Shown: positions 27,601 through 35,272 of the stretch, one piece after another
How positions within the stretch are numbered: the first letter of the stretch is position 1
Layout of the letters: each line of letters opens with the position of its first letter
Assembly: GCF_023243115.1 (NCBI RefSeq)
Contig: NZ_CP085081.1
Coordinates: 930,001-994,000, forward strand
DNA length: 64,000 bases
Origin: Sediminicoccus sp. KRV36
Lineage (GTDB): Bacteria; Pseudomonadota; Alphaproteobacteria; Acetobacterales; Acetobacteraceae
Direction: 5' to 3'
Made by a program: the position numbers and the translations under genes
Notes under the pieces: generated by a model
Seen by the model: the letters and a program-made list of their open reading frames with translations, nothing else
Databases searched by the model: none
Told to the model about the DNA's origin: nothing

Positions 27601-27743
27601 ATCACCTTCAGCGTGAAGGCCGGGTCCTCGGCGCGGCCCAGCTTGGTCCAGGCCCAGGCGCCGGCCAGCAGCAGCAGGATCATGGCAAAGAGCGTGAGCT
27701 GCCCCTGGCGGATCGCCCCTTCGGAGGGGTTGAAGCGGCTCAT
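24660..27743 (-). CDS. RND efflux pump inner-membrane transporter
   Basis: 1027 residues with the full AcrB/MdtB layout: N-terminal helix (FAMILLLLAGAWAWTKL), a large periplasmic domain, helices 2-6 with the proton-relay acidic pair in LILALGLLVDDAIIAIEA, a second periplasmic domain and the C-terminal helix set (RRARPVVLTALAAIFAFIPL). It should export lipophilic or amphiphilic compounds as a trimer. Its ATG overlaps the stop of the membrane-fusion gene (ATGA). No outer-membrane TolC-type gene is present, so it must borrow one. Short motifs at the N-terminus place it among hydrophobic/amphiphilic pumps rather than metal pumps, but the substrate is unknown. Confidence 0.94.
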   Translation of the reverse strand: MSRFNPSEGAIRQGQLTLFAMILLLLAGAWAWTKLGRAEDPAFTLKVMVVSAAWPGATAEEMQNQVADRIEAKLAELPWLDVLQSFSRPGVSTITVNLRDSTPPHAVAGLWYQVRKRVGDMRQNLPQGVQGPFFDDEYSDVFSAVLALRGADNAELVRQGERLRDRLRRLPGIEKVTLFGEQPQRIQVEISHARLATLGITPQSVLDALARHNPVTPAGTVETGSTRVHLRLPEGLDGLDSIAALPLSAEGRTIRLGDAARITRGLADPPERAIRHLGEPAVLIGLTKQPGQDVLRVGAALNAELARIRAELPLGLSLDAVADQPHIVRKSVDEFLIKLAAALGVVLLVSFLSLGFRAGIIVALAVPLTLSFVFLFMVWRGTELERISLGALILALGLLVDDAIIAIEAMAVKLEQGWERTRAAGFAWTTTAGPMLTGTLVTVAGFIPVGFAASTSGEYAGGIFWVVGAALIASWIVAVTFTPWLGAKLLKAAPHNPGHDAHDTRMYRALRRGVEWCVDHRFVLLGVMVGLLAIGMVGMAATKKQFFPASQRLELLVDINLRQGASFAATDDVARRIEASLQGDFDVAHFTTYLGAGAPRFFLALNPDLPNEAFAKIIIESRDVPARERLRERLIALDEAGAFPEARVRVSRLDFGPPVPFPVQFRILGPDPMQLRRLADDAVPLLRGVTGTRNVQTDWSELAPALRLDLDRERIAQLGLSPQAVATSMGTLLSGVMATTIREGTRGVEVRLRAVPEERAALDRLGDLSLATPGGPVPLSQVARLTPVMEEPILWRRNREPFITLRSDIQPGLQAPEVTAAAMPALAPFIAALPPGYRLEVGGATEQSAKANASLFALFPVMVAVMMALLMLQLRNLGRMALVMATAPLGIPGAAGALLLMGAPFGFVALLGVIALAGMVMRNTLILVDQVQQDLEAGIELREAIIGSTVRRARPVVLTALAAIFAFIPLTQSVFWGPMAIAMIGGLSVATLATLLLVPALHALALPWRKRPAAQAAPLRPEPVPAE

Positions 27744-28816
27744 TGCATGCTGCCCGCGAGGCGCGTTTCCACCGGGCGCACGCGGCTGTCGGGCGCCAGC
27801 AATTGCGCGCCCATGGCGACGATGCGCGTGCCCTCGGGCAGCTCGGCGCGGATGGTCGCCATGCTTTCGGAAAGGCTCAGCACGGTGACGGGTGCGGCTT
27901 CGATGCGGCCGCCCTCCGCAAGGCGCCAGACCATCGGCCCGCGCCCGCGATCATGCAGGGCGGAGAGCGGGATGCGGGCGCTGGGGGCGGCGGCCTCGCG
28001 GCCCAGATGGATGGTGGCGGTCATGCCAAGCCGCGCCCAATCCGGCGCATCGGGCAGGGCGAAGCGCGCGGCATAGGTGCGCATATTGGGGTCCGCCTGG
28101 GCGGCGATTTCGCGGAGCTGCACGGGCAGCGTGACATCGGGCCGCGCCCAGAATCGCGCCGTGGCGCGCGCGGCGCCAATGGCGTTCTCCGGCAGCTGCA
28201 CCAGCACCTCGCGCTCGGCGGGGTCAGCCAGGCGCAGCACGGGCGCGCCTTCCGCCACCACCTGCCCGGCCTCGGCCAGGATGGCGGTGACGCGGCCTGC
28301 GGAAGGTGCGCGGAGTTCGGCGTAGTCGAGCCGGTTGCGCGCCAGGTCCCGCTGGGCGCGGGCGGCGGCCAGGCGTTGGGTGGCGGCGCGGGCCGTCGCC
28401 TCGCGCTGTTCATGGAAGGCGGCGGCGACATGGCCGGCGGAAACCAGCGCGCGGGAGCGGCCAGCGTCATTCACCGCCTGGGATGCGGTGGCCTCGGCCG
28501 AGAGGACATCAGCCTCAGCGGCGCGCAGGCTGAGTTCCAGGTCGCGCGGATCGAGGCGAAAGAGCAGCTGCCCCGCGCTGACCTCGGCGCCGAGATCCAC
28601 CAGGCGCTCGGCGATGCGGCCGCCGGCGCGCAGGGCCACATCCGCCTCGCGCCGGGCGCGCAGGACGCCCGTGAAGCTCGGCCCGGCATCGGCCGGGAGA
28701 TGGCGGATTTCCGCGACCTGGACGGGGCGGGGGGCTTCCTCTGGGGCAGGGGAGGCGGTCTTGGCCTCGGGCAGGCAGGCGGTCAGCAGCAGGAGGAGGA
28801 GGGGCGAGGGGCGCAT
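27740..28816 (-). CDS. RND membrane-fusion (periplasmic adaptor) lipoprotein
   Basis: 358 residues. The N-terminus LLLLLLTACLPEA is a lipobox with Cys at residue 14, so it is anchored to the inner membrane. The HlyD-type order follows: a barrel-sandwich start (FTGVLRARREADVALRAGGRI), a helical hairpin (about 95-170), the second lipoyl half (APSAGRVTAILAEAGQVV) and a beta-barrel. It links the RND pump to an outer-membrane channel. It lies between the TetR gene and the pump gene; a perfect inverted repeat stands just upstream of its ATG. Confidence 0.92.
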   Translation of the reverse strand: MRPSPLLLLLLTACLPEAKTASPAPEEAPRPVQVAEIRHLPADAGPSFTGVLRARREADVALRAGGRIAERLVDLGAEVSAGQLLFRLDPRDLELSLRAAEADVLSAEATASQAVNDAGRSRALVSAGHVAAAFHEQREATARAATQRLAAARAQRDLARNRLDYAELRAPSAGRVTAILAEAGQVVAEGAPVLRLADPAEREVLVQLPENAIGAARATARFWARPDVTLPVQLREIAAQADPNMRTYAARFALPDAPDWARLGMTATIHLGREAAAPSARIPLSALHDRGRGPMVWRLAEGGRIEAAPVTVLSLSESMATIRAELPEGTRIVAMGAQLLAPDSRVRPVETRLAGSMQ

Positions 28817-28827
28817 GCGGGGGCTCC

Positions 28828-28854
28828 GTGAATAGAGCCATAATGACTATTCAC
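28828..28854. promoter_or_regulatory. Probable TetR operator upstream of the RND genes
   Basis: GTGAATAG (28828-28835) and CTATTCAC (28847-28854) form a perfect 8-base inverted repeat around 11 bases. It lies between the end of tetR and the start of the membrane-fusion gene, 12 bases before the ATG. Size and place fit a TetR-family operator that controls the pump genes apart from tetR. Confidence 0.65.
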
Positions 28855-28880
28855 TGACGAAAATCAATAATCATCAGGAG

Positions 28881-29486
28881 TCATTTCGCAATCCCGGCCA
28901 GCAGCAGGTCCAGCGCTGCCTGCTGCTGCGCCTCCAGCTCCTCGCAGGTGCGGCCGCGCCCCAGGCAATCGGCCAGGAGAATCGGATGGGTCCAGAGCAT
29001 CAGGCATTGCTTGAAGGTCATCGCAGTCTTGGCCGGGTCCAAGGCGCGGAACTCGCCCGCGGCCACGCCTTCGCGCAGCAAGCCCTCCCAGATGGCGAGG
29101 ACGCGCGCGAGGAAGCCCTCGATCACGCCCCAATGCTCAGTCATGGCGGCCCCTACCATGTCGTGCATGCGCTTTTCGTTGAAGAACAGCTCCACATCGC
29201 GCAGGTAGAATTGCCGTGCAGTGGCGCGCAGGCGCTGGGCCGCGCTGCCCTCGCCTGTGGCCAGCGCCTCCAGCTCGCTGCCCACAATGTCCAGCAGGCG
29301 GTGGGTGATCGCCTCGTTGATCGCGCTCTTCGAGGGAAAGAAGCGATACACATTGGCGGGCGACATGGCGCAGGCCTTGGCGATGTCGGCCACCGCGGTC
29401 TTCTGGTAGCCGATCTGGCGGAACAGCGCCTCGGCCGCATCGGCGATGCGGGCGCGGGTGGCGGCTTGGGGGTCCATGATGTTCAT
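28881..29486 (-). CDS. TetR/AcrR-family transcriptional regulator
   Basis: 201 residues. The N-terminal helix-turn-helix is clear: RARIADAAEALFRQIGYQKT, then VADIAKACAMSPANVYRFFP, then a ligand-binding helical domain. It most likely represses the downstream membrane-fusion and RND genes through the inverted repeat at 28828-28854 and is relieved by a pump substrate. Start codons at 29486 and 29477 are both possible; an in-frame ATG at 29543 is less likely. It diverges from the DUF3237 gene across a 125-base gap. Confidence 0.9.
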   Translation of the reverse strand: MNIMDPQAATRARIADAAEALFRQIGYQKTAVADIAKACAMSPANVYRFFPSKSAINEAITHRLLDIVGSELEALATGEGSAAQRLRATARQFYLRDVELFFNEKRMHDMVGAAMTEHWGVIEGFLARVLAIWEGLLREGVAAGEFRALDPAKTAMTFKQCLMLWTHPILLADCLGRGRTCEELEAQQQAALDLLLAGIAK

Positions 29487-29611
29487 GGTCAATCTCTGAG
29501 AGAAATGGTAAAAATTATCAGGCAACATGGGGCGATGGCCCATCCGCGCGCAAGCCCCTTGCGCAACGGTCCCGGGCGGGCATGCTCCTGCGCAAACCAG
29601 GAGGATTTCCC

Positions 29612-30079
29612 ATGCCCTTGCCCCTCGTCACCGAATATCTGTTCTCCATGGACATCACCGTGGGCGCCCCGCAGATGGCCGGCAAAGGCCCGGATGGGCA
29701 TGATCTGCGCATCGTGCCCGTCACCGGCGGCGTGGTCAGCGGCCCGGCCTTGCAGGGCGAGGTGCTGGGCGGCACGGCGGCGGATTGGCTGCGCGTGGAG
29801 GCCGATGGCACCGCGCATATTGACGTGCGCCTGACCATCAAGGCGGCCTCCGGCGGCCTGGTCTATGTGCAATATGCCGGCATCCGCACCGGCAAGCCCG
29901 AGGTGCTGGCCCGCCTTGGCGCCGGCGAAGCGGTGGACCCTTCCGAGTATTATTTCCGCACCGCGATGCGCTTCCAGACCGGAGCGCCCGAGCTGGCCTG
30001 GATGAACCGCATCATCGGCATCGGCACTGGCCAGCGCCCGCCCTCCGGCCCGCGCTACGACATCTACGCCGTGCGATGA
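29612..30079 (+). CDS. DUF3237 family protein
   Basis: 155 residues without signal peptide. The pattern PLPLVTEYLFSMDITVG, GGVVSGPALQGEVL, DWLRVEADGTAHIDVRLTI and YYFRTAMRFQTG is that of DUF3237, a beta-barrel family of unknown function often found with aromatic or acyl-CoA catabolic genes. The ATG at 29612 has AGGAGG about ten bases upstream. It overlaps the next gene by four bases (ATGA), so it is cotranslated with the HMG-CoA lyase-like enzyme and presumably shares its pathway. Confidence 0.85.
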   Translation: MPLPLVTEYLFSMDITVGAPQMAGKGPDGHDLRIVPVTGGVVSGPALQGEVLGGTAADWLRVEADGTAHIDVRLTIKAASGGLVYVQYAGIRTGKPEVLARLGAGEAVDPSEYYFRTAMRFQTGAPELAWMNRIIGIGTGQRPPSGPRYDIYAVR

Positions 30080-31029
30080 GCGACCTCCCCGCCCGCATCG
30101 AGATCACCGAGGAAGGCCCGCGCGAGGGCTTTCAGATCGAGCCCGGCCCGATCCCGACCGCCGACAAGATCGCGCTGATTGACGCGCTCTCCGGCACAGG
30201 TGTCCCGCGCATCCAGGTGGCGAGCTTCGTGAGCCCGAAGATCGTCCCCGGCTGGGCCGATGCGGAGCAGGTGGTGGCCGGCTTCACGCCCCGTCCCGGG
30301 GTGGCATACACGGCGCTCTGGTTCAACGCCGCCGGCCTCAGCCGCGTGCAGGCCTTCGCGGACCGGCTGACGGTGGAAGGCTCCATCACCGTCACGGGTT
30401 CGGAGGCCTTCACCCGCAAGAACCTCAACCGCAGCCATGCCGAGCAGCTGGAGGCGCAGCGCAAGCATGTGGCCACACACCAGGCGGCGGGTGTGAAGAT
30501 GACGCGGGTTTCGCTCCAGGCGGCCTTTGGCTGCAATTTCTCCGGCGCGGTGCCCACCGCCCAGGCCATGGCTGCCCTTTCCGATGCCATGGAGATCGCC
30601 GCCGAAACCGGCTGCGTGATCGAGAAGATCTCCCTGGCGGACAGCATGGGCTGGGCGAACCCCGTGCTGGTGGAACGCCTCGTCGGCGCGGTGCGGGAGC
30701 GCTTCCCTGGGCCCAAGGTCTCGCTGCATCTGCATGACACGCGGGGGCTGGGCATTGCCTGCGCCGCGGCCGGGCTGCGGCTGGGCGTCGCGTCCTTCGA
30801 TGCGGCAGTGGCGGGTCTGGGCGGCTGCCCTTTCGCGGGGCACCCCGGCGCGCCCGGCAATATCGCGACGGAGGAGCTGGTGTTTCTCTGCGAGGAAATG
30901 GGTGTCGCGACCGGAATTGATCTCGACGCCCTGATCGAAGCCGCAAAGCTGGCCGAGCGCATCGTAGGCCACCGCTTGCCCTCAAATCTGCTCCGCAGCG
31001 GCGGCCTCGCGGCGTTCCGCGCGGCCTAA
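30076..31029 (+). CDS. Hydroxymethylglutaryl-CoA lyase-like aldolase
   Basis: 317 residues, TIM-barrel HMGL family. The N-terminal catalytic arginine is Arg16 in EEGPREGFQ. The family usually has PRDG there; here Asp is Glu17, a notable change at a catalytic position. The metal-binding SLHLHDTRGLG and the Cys loop GLGGCPFAGHPGAPGN are present. Members cleave 3-hydroxy-3-methylglutaryl-CoA or similar tertiary alcohols into acetyl-CoA (or pyruvate) and a keto product. Coupling to DUF3237 and proximity to a hydratase, TRAP transporter and acyl-CoA dehydrogenase suggest an organic-acid catabolic cluster. The Asp-to-Glu change means the substrate could differ from HMG-CoA. Confidence 0.85.
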   Translation: MSDLPARIEITEEGPREGFQIEPGPIPTADKIALIDALSGTGVPRIQVASFVSPKIVPGWADAEQVVAGFTPRPGVAYTALWFNAAGLSRVQAFADRLTVEGSITVTGSEAFTRKNLNRSHAEQLEAQRKHVATHQAAGVKMTRVSLQAAFGCNFSGAVPTAQAMAALSDAMEIAAETGCVIEKISLADSMGWANPVLVERLVGAVRERFPGPKVSLHLHDTRGLGIACAAAGLRLGVASFDAAVAGLGGCPFAGHPGAPGNIATEELVFLCEEMGVATGIDLDALIEAAKLAERIVGHRLPSNLLRSGGLAAFRAA

Positions 31030-31034
31030 TTTCT

Positions 31035-31079
31035 GGGGTCTGGGGCCTTTCGGCCCCAGCCGTCGGAGGCCCCTTTTTT
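31035..31079. terminator. Terminator hairpin made from a GGGGTCTGGGGCC repeat
   Basis: GGGGCC/GGCCCC with a short loop (31042-31056) lies inside a longer unit ending CGTCGGAGGCCCC, followed by six T residues (31074-31079). It stands between the converging ends of the lyase and hydratase genes and should stop rightward transcription. The same unit recurs at 51938-51972. Confidence 0.8.
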
Positions 31080-31775
31080 CTACCCCAGCACCGCCGAAAT
31101 CCGACCCACAGGCGGAACCGCCGCCGCCCATTTCTGCCCGGCCACAGGTGGTGACCCGGTGGCCAGCCCCGCCACCACCAGCACCGCGCCCGCCGGCAGC
31201 CCGCCCCAGCGGATCGCCTCCGCACCCGCCTGGCGCATGAGTGCTGCCAGTGGCGCCCGCAACGGATAGGGCCGCGCGCCGGTCAGGCCGAGGCGCGCTT
31301 CGCTTTCCTCCGGCAGGGCGCCGATCCAGCGCTTGCCCACCAGCACGAAGCCGAGGCCCCCCAGATCCGCGATCTGATGCGCGGCATCCGGCGCGCCGGC
31401 CGTGTAGCGTGTCGCCGCGATGTCCAGCACGGGATGAAAGGCGGAAAACACCGGCAGGTCCCGCTCCAGCGGTTCCGCCAGGATGCCCATGATGCCGGCG
31501 GAGATCCGCGGCTGGCGCAGGCTGGAGAGGGTGACGGGCGTGCCGACGCGCAGCATCCGCGCCTCGAACATCGGCGCCGAGAGCAGCGTCAGCCCATCCG
31601 GGCCCGGCGCCAGGCGCACGCCGCAGACGGGCAGGTTCAGCACCTCGACCAGTTCGGCGGCGATGGCCTCGCCCGCGGCCTGGTCAGCGGGGGCGAGGTC
31701 GGCGGGCCAGGCGCCGAGGGAATGCCCGGTCTCCCAGGCTTCAGCCAGGAATTTGCCGGCTTCGGCGGCACTCAT
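31080..31775 (-). CDS. 2-keto-4-pentenoate hydratase-like protein
   Basis: 231 residues. The sequence has the compact fold of the MhpD / fumarylacetoacetase superfamily: a helical start (AGKFLAEAWETGHSL), PRISAGIMGILAEPL, FHPVLDIAATRYT and DLGGLGFVLVGKRW. Members add water to, or decarboxylate, 2-keto-4-enoates in meta-cleavage pathways using a divalent metal. The usual late ACG/GTC motif is not obvious, so activity is uncertain. Its ATG overlaps the DctM stop by four bases, tying it to the TRAP transporter; the imported acid may be its substrate or a precursor. Confidence 0.65.
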   Translation of the reverse strand: MSAAEAGKFLAEAWETGHSLGAWPADLAPADQAAGEAIAAELVEVLNLPVCGVRLAPGPDGLTLLSAPMFEARMLRVGTPVTLSSLRQPRISAGIMGILAEPLERDLPVFSAFHPVLDIAATRYTAGAPDAAHQIADLGGLGFVLVGKRWIGALPEESEARLGLTGARPYPLRAPLAALMRQAGAEAIRWGGLPAGAVLVVAGLATGSPPVAGQKWAAAVPPVGRISAVLG

Positions 31776-33184
31776 CGGAGGGGCGGCAATTCAGGCATCT
31801 CTTCTTCCTGGAACCCGCCAGCGGGCGGCGCCTCCATGGACACCGCCGGCGGGCCGCTGTCACCCCCATAAAGCTGCTCGGGCAGCCATGTGACCAGGCC
31901 GGGGAAGGCATAGACCATCAGCATGGTGAAGACGACGATGTAGATGAAGGGCATGCAGCCCTTGAAGATATCCTCGATCTTCACGTGCTTGGGCGCCACG
32001 CCCTTCAGGTAGAAGGCGGCCATGGCGACGGGTGGCGAAAGGAAGCTCGTCTGCAGGTTCAGCGCGATCAGGATGCCGAAGAACAGCGGGTCCACGCCGA
32101 AATCATCCAGCAGCGGCAGGAAGATCGGCACAAAGATCACGATGATCTCGGTCCATTCCAGCGGCCAGCCGAGGACGAAGATGATGGCCTGGGCCAGCAG
32201 CATGAAGGTGAAGGTGTTGAGCGGCAGGGATTTGACGAATTCCTCCACCACGCTCTGGCCGCCGAGATAGCCGAAGACCGAGGAGAAGATGTAGGAGCCG
32301 ACAAACAGCCAGCAGACCATGGCGCTGGTCCGCGCCGTCAGGAACACGCTTTCCTTCAGCTTCTGGAAGGAAAAGGAGCGATAGGCGATGGCCAGGATGA
32401 TGGAGCCGAGCGAGCCCATCGCCGCCGCCTCCGAAGGCGTGGCCAGGCCCATGAGGATGGCGCCGAGCACCATGGCAATGAGCAATGCGAGCGGGAAGAA
32501 GCTGGTCAGCAGTGCCCAGAGCAGCTTGGCGAATGGCACCTGCACCGCATCGGGCGGCAGGCGCGGCGCCACTTCCGGCTTGATGATGGCGATGCCGATC
32601 GCATAGGCGATGTAGAGGCCGGCGAGCGTGATGCCGGGGATGAAGGCCGCCGCGTAAAGCTGCACGACCGAGACACCGGCCGTCGCACCATAGAGGATCA
32701 GCATGATCGACGGCGGGATGAGAATGCCCAGGCACCCGCCTGCGCAGACGACGCCCGAAGCCAGCTTCACATCATAGCCGGCGCGCAGCATGGCCGGGAA
32801 AGCCAGCAGGCCCATCAGCGTGACGACGGCGCCGACAATGCCGGTGGCCGTGGCGAAGAGCGCGCAGGTGGCGAGGGTGGCGACGGCCAGTGAGCCCGGG
32901 ATGTTCCCCGATGCCATCTGCAAGGCCCGGAACAGCCGGTCCAGGATATTCGCGCGCTCGATGATGTAGCCCATGAGCACAAAGAGCGGCACGGAGATCA
33001 GCACATCGCTGCTCATCACCGCATAGGTGCGCTGGATCAGCAGGTCGAACACCCGCTCACCCATGCCGAGATAGCCGAAGAACAGGCCCATCGCCATGAG
33101 GGTGAAGGCGATGGGAAAGCCCAGCAGGATGAAGAACAGGAACAGGATCAGCTGGGTGAGGCCCAGGCCGGCATCGGAGATCAT
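31772..33184 (-). CDS. TRAP transporter large permease, DctM type
   Basis: 470 residues with about twelve membrane segments. DctM signatures include VPLFVLMGYIIERANI, GIVGAVVTLMGLLAFPAML and GCLGILIPPSIMLILYG. It is the sodium- or proton-driven permease that pairs with the DctQ small subunit and the DctP receptor to import an organic acid. DctQ ends six bases upstream. It has a long, acidic C-terminal tail (EEEMPELPPLR). Confidence 0.94.
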   Translation of the reverse strand: MISDAGLGLTQLILFLFFILLGFPIAFTLMAMGLFFGYLGMGERVFDLLIQRTYAVMSSDVLISVPLFVLMGYIIERANILDRLFRALQMASGNIPGSLAVATLATCALFATATGIVGAVVTLMGLLAFPAMLRAGYDVKLASGVVCAGGCLGILIPPSIMLILYGATAGVSVVQLYAAAFIPGITLAGLYIAYAIGIAIIKPEVAPRLPPDAVQVPFAKLLWALLTSFFPLALLIAMVLGAILMGLATPSEAAAMGSLGSIILAIAYRSFSFQKLKESVFLTARTSAMVCWLFVGSYIFSSVFGYLGGQSVVEEFVKSLPLNTFTFMLLAQAIIFVLGWPLEWTEIIVIFVPIFLPLLDDFGVDPLFFGILIALNLQTSFLSPPVAMAAFYLKGVAPKHVKIEDIFKGCMPFIYIVVFTMLMVYAFPGLVTWLPEQLYGGDSGPPAVSMEAPPAGGFQEEEMPELPPLR

Positions 33185-33190
33185 GGCGGG

Positions 33191-33910
33191 TTAGCGTCCC
33201 TTGACCGAAAGTGCCGCATCGGCGTTTTCCGCCAATTCGCGGGCGAGTTCCTCGGGCGATTTCTCTGCGGCTTTCGCGAGGATGATCTGGTCCAGCTCCT
33301 CCACATCGGAAAGCCGCTGCGGCCATTCGCCGGCGCGGATGCAGCGCACGCAGCGCACCACCTCGACCAGGCCCTGCAGCAGCATGATGAAGCCGACGAC
33401 GGGGATGATGCCCTTGAAGGGCCAGATGATCGGGCCGGAGGGCGAGAACATGCTGCGCTCATTCTGCATCCAGCTCAGCTCGAAGAAATGCCAGCCGGCC
33501 ACCATGAAGGCGAAGATCGCGGGGAAGAAGAACAGGATGTAGAGCAGCAGGTCGAGCATCGCCTGCCGCCGGGCGGACATCATCCGGTAGAGGAAATCCC
33601 CGCGCACATGGCCATTCCGGCTGAGCGCATAGGCGCCCGCGAACATGAACAGCGTGCCGTAGAGCATGTACTGGACGTCGTAGCCCCAATTGGTGGGCGA
33701 GGCGAAGAAGCGGCGGGCAATCACCTCATAGGTGATGGCGAAGGTGAGGATGATGATGGTCCAGGAGAAGGTCTGGCCGATCAGCGTGGAGAACTTGTCC
33801 ACGGCGAGCAGCGCGCGGCTCACCACCTCATTGGTGGAAAAGGCGATGCCGATGATCAGCGCCACGACGACCAGCCCGGCGAGGCCTCCGGTGATCAGAC
33901 TATCCGACAT
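33191..33910 (-). CDS. TRAP transporter small permease, DctQ type
   Basis: 239 residues with four membrane segments (about 12-30, 48-66, 92-112 and 139-168). The TFAITYEVIARRFF stretch around the second helix is typical of DctQ. It carries a soluble C-terminal extension (about 175-239, rich in acidic residues) beyond the usual length. It follows dctP after 73 bases that hold a very strong hairpin. Confidence 0.9.
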   Translation of the reverse strand: MSDSLITGGLAGLVVVALIIGIAFSTNEVVSRALLAVDKFSTLIGQTFSWTIIILTFAITYEVIARRFFASPTNWGYDVQYMLYGTLFMFAGAYALSRNGHVRGDFLYRMMSARRQAMLDLLLYILFFFPAIFAFMVAGWHFFELSWMQNERSMFSPSGPIIWPFKGIIPVVGFIMLLQGLVEVVRCVRCIRAGEWPQRLSDVEELDQIILAKAAEKSPEELARELAENADAALSVKGR

Positions 33911-33937
33911 GTTCTGCTTCGCCCCTCACGCAAAATA

Positions 33938-33962
33938 GGCCCGGGGAGAAGCTCCCCGGGCC
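33938..33962. terminator. Strong hairpin between dctP and dctQ
   Basis: GGCCCGGGGAG (33938-33948) and CTCCCCGGGCC (33952-33962) give an 11-bp perfect stem with a 3-base loop. In the leftward transcript it is followed by TATTTTG. It can act as a partial terminator or as a 3'-protecting stem, making receptor mRNA more abundant than permease mRNA. Confidence 0.7.
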
Positions 33963-33983
33963 GTTCTCATCCACCCTGGCGGA

Positions 33984-35120
33984 TCAGCCGCGGGCGAAGA
34001 AGTGATTGTAGGACACCACCGGGCTGACATTGTAGCGCAGCATGAAGTTGCCGACGCGGCGGCACCAGTCGCGCTGGCTGTCGCAGACCTTCTTGAAGAA
34101 GGGCCCGGCATTGGGGTTGCTGTTGTCAGCCTCCTGGCGCTCGATCACGCGGTTCCAGGCCTGGAGCTGGGCATCCAGGATGGGGCGCGGGGTCGGGCGG
34201 ACATTGACGCCCTGGGTCTGGGACATCGCCAGCAGATCGCGCGAGTAGCGATCCTGCAGCTTCCAGGACATGTCGGCCGAGGCGGCTTCCGCCGAATGGC
34301 GCAGCAAGGCCTGGTGCTCGGCCGGGAGGCCCTCGTATTTCTGGCGGTTGAACAGGATCTCGAAGCTTTCCACCGCCTGATGGTAGCTCTGGATGTAGTA
34401 GTTCTTGGCCACATCCGGGAAGCCGAGGATCCGGTCCGAGGAGGGGTTGTTGAACTCGGCCGCGTCAATGACGCCGCGCTCCAGCGCCGGCACGATTTCG
34501 CCGCCGGGAAGTGCCACCACGGCCGCACCCATTTCCTGCATCAGGTCGGTCGCGAGGCCGACGGTGCGGTAGCGCAGGCCGCGGATCTGGTCGGCCCGCT
34601 CGATCGGGTTGCGGAACCAGCCAAGCGGCTGCGTCGGCATGGGGCCGGAGAGGAAGCCCACCGCGTTCATGCGCAGCACGTCGTGCATCAGCTCCTTGTA
34701 CAGGGCCTCGCCACCACCGTAGTAGAACCAGCCGAGCAGCTGGTGCGCATCGCCGAACCAGGGCGGCGTCGTGCCGAACAGGCTGAAGGCGCGGTTGCGG
34801 CCGAACCAATAGGCCGAGACGCCATGGCCGCCATCCAGCGTGCCGGCATGCACGGCATCGAGCAGCTGGAAGGCGCCGACCACGGCGCCGGCGGCCAGCA
34901 ATTCCAGGCGAATGCGCCCGCCGCCCATGGCGTTGACGCGGCTGACATAGTCGCCCGCGAATTCATGGAAGATGTCGCGCTGCGGCCAGGTGGACTGGAA
35001 GCGCAAGGTGACGGTCTGCGCCCGGCTGACATTCGGCGTGGCCAGGATGGCCGTGCCGACCGCGGCCACGGCGGAGGCCTTCAGAATGCCACGACGGCCG
35101 GAAGTTTCGGATTGGCTCAC
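33984..35120 (-). CDS. TRAP transporter substrate-binding protein, DctP type
   Basis: 378 residues from the GTG start at 35120, which has GGAG seven bases upstream; an in-frame ATG at 35246 would add an atypical Arg/Cys-rich tail. The N-terminus has a twin-arginine signal (SGRRGILKASAVAAVG). The mature protein has RFQSTWPQRDIFHEFAGDYV and LRYRTVGLATDLMQEMGAAV with the conserved substrate arginine region, and YHQAVESFEILFN. This is the DctP subgroup linked to keto acid, mannitol or aromatic substrates. It heads the dctPQM operon and diverges from the MarR gene. Confidence 0.92.
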   Translation of the reverse strand: MSQSETSGRRGILKASAVAAVGTAILATPNVSRAQTVTLRFQSTWPQRDIFHEFAGDYVSRVNAMGGGRIRLELLAAGAVVGAFQLLDAVHAGTLDGGHGVSAYWFGRNRAFSLFGTTPPWFGDAHQLLGWFYYGGGEALYKELMHDVLRMNAVGFLSGPMPTQPLGWFRNPIERADQIRGLRYRTVGLATDLMQEMGAAVVALPGGEIVPALERGVIDAAEFNNPSSDRILGFPDVAKNYYIQSYHQAVESFEILFNRQKYEGLPAEHQALLRHSAEAASADMSWKLQDRYSRDLLAMSQTQGVNVRPTPRPILDAQLQAWNRVIERQEADNSNPNAGPFFKKVCDSQRDWCRRVGNFMLRYNVSPVVSYNHFFARG

Positions 35121-35272
35121 TGTTTCGCTCCCATGCGGTGCATCGCTTTTGCGACGATCTGCCAGCCCGATTACAGAAATGCCACGGCGCGCGCAATGCC
35201 TCAGTTCGCATCGTCTTTGCTTGACTCCGCGGGTCGCAAAGCGCAACGAGATGATCAGAAATCCGAGGACGC

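Noticed and set aside
24699..28076. A 1125-codon open frame on the plus strand across the RND pump genes
   Set aside because: It is antisense to the pump and membrane-fusion genes, with His/Arg/Gln-rich low-complexity sequence and no family signal.
35121..35272. Inverted TTTGC/GCAAA pair in the dctP-marR gap as a MarR operator
   Set aside because: The arms are short and not symmetric when extended; too weak to call.
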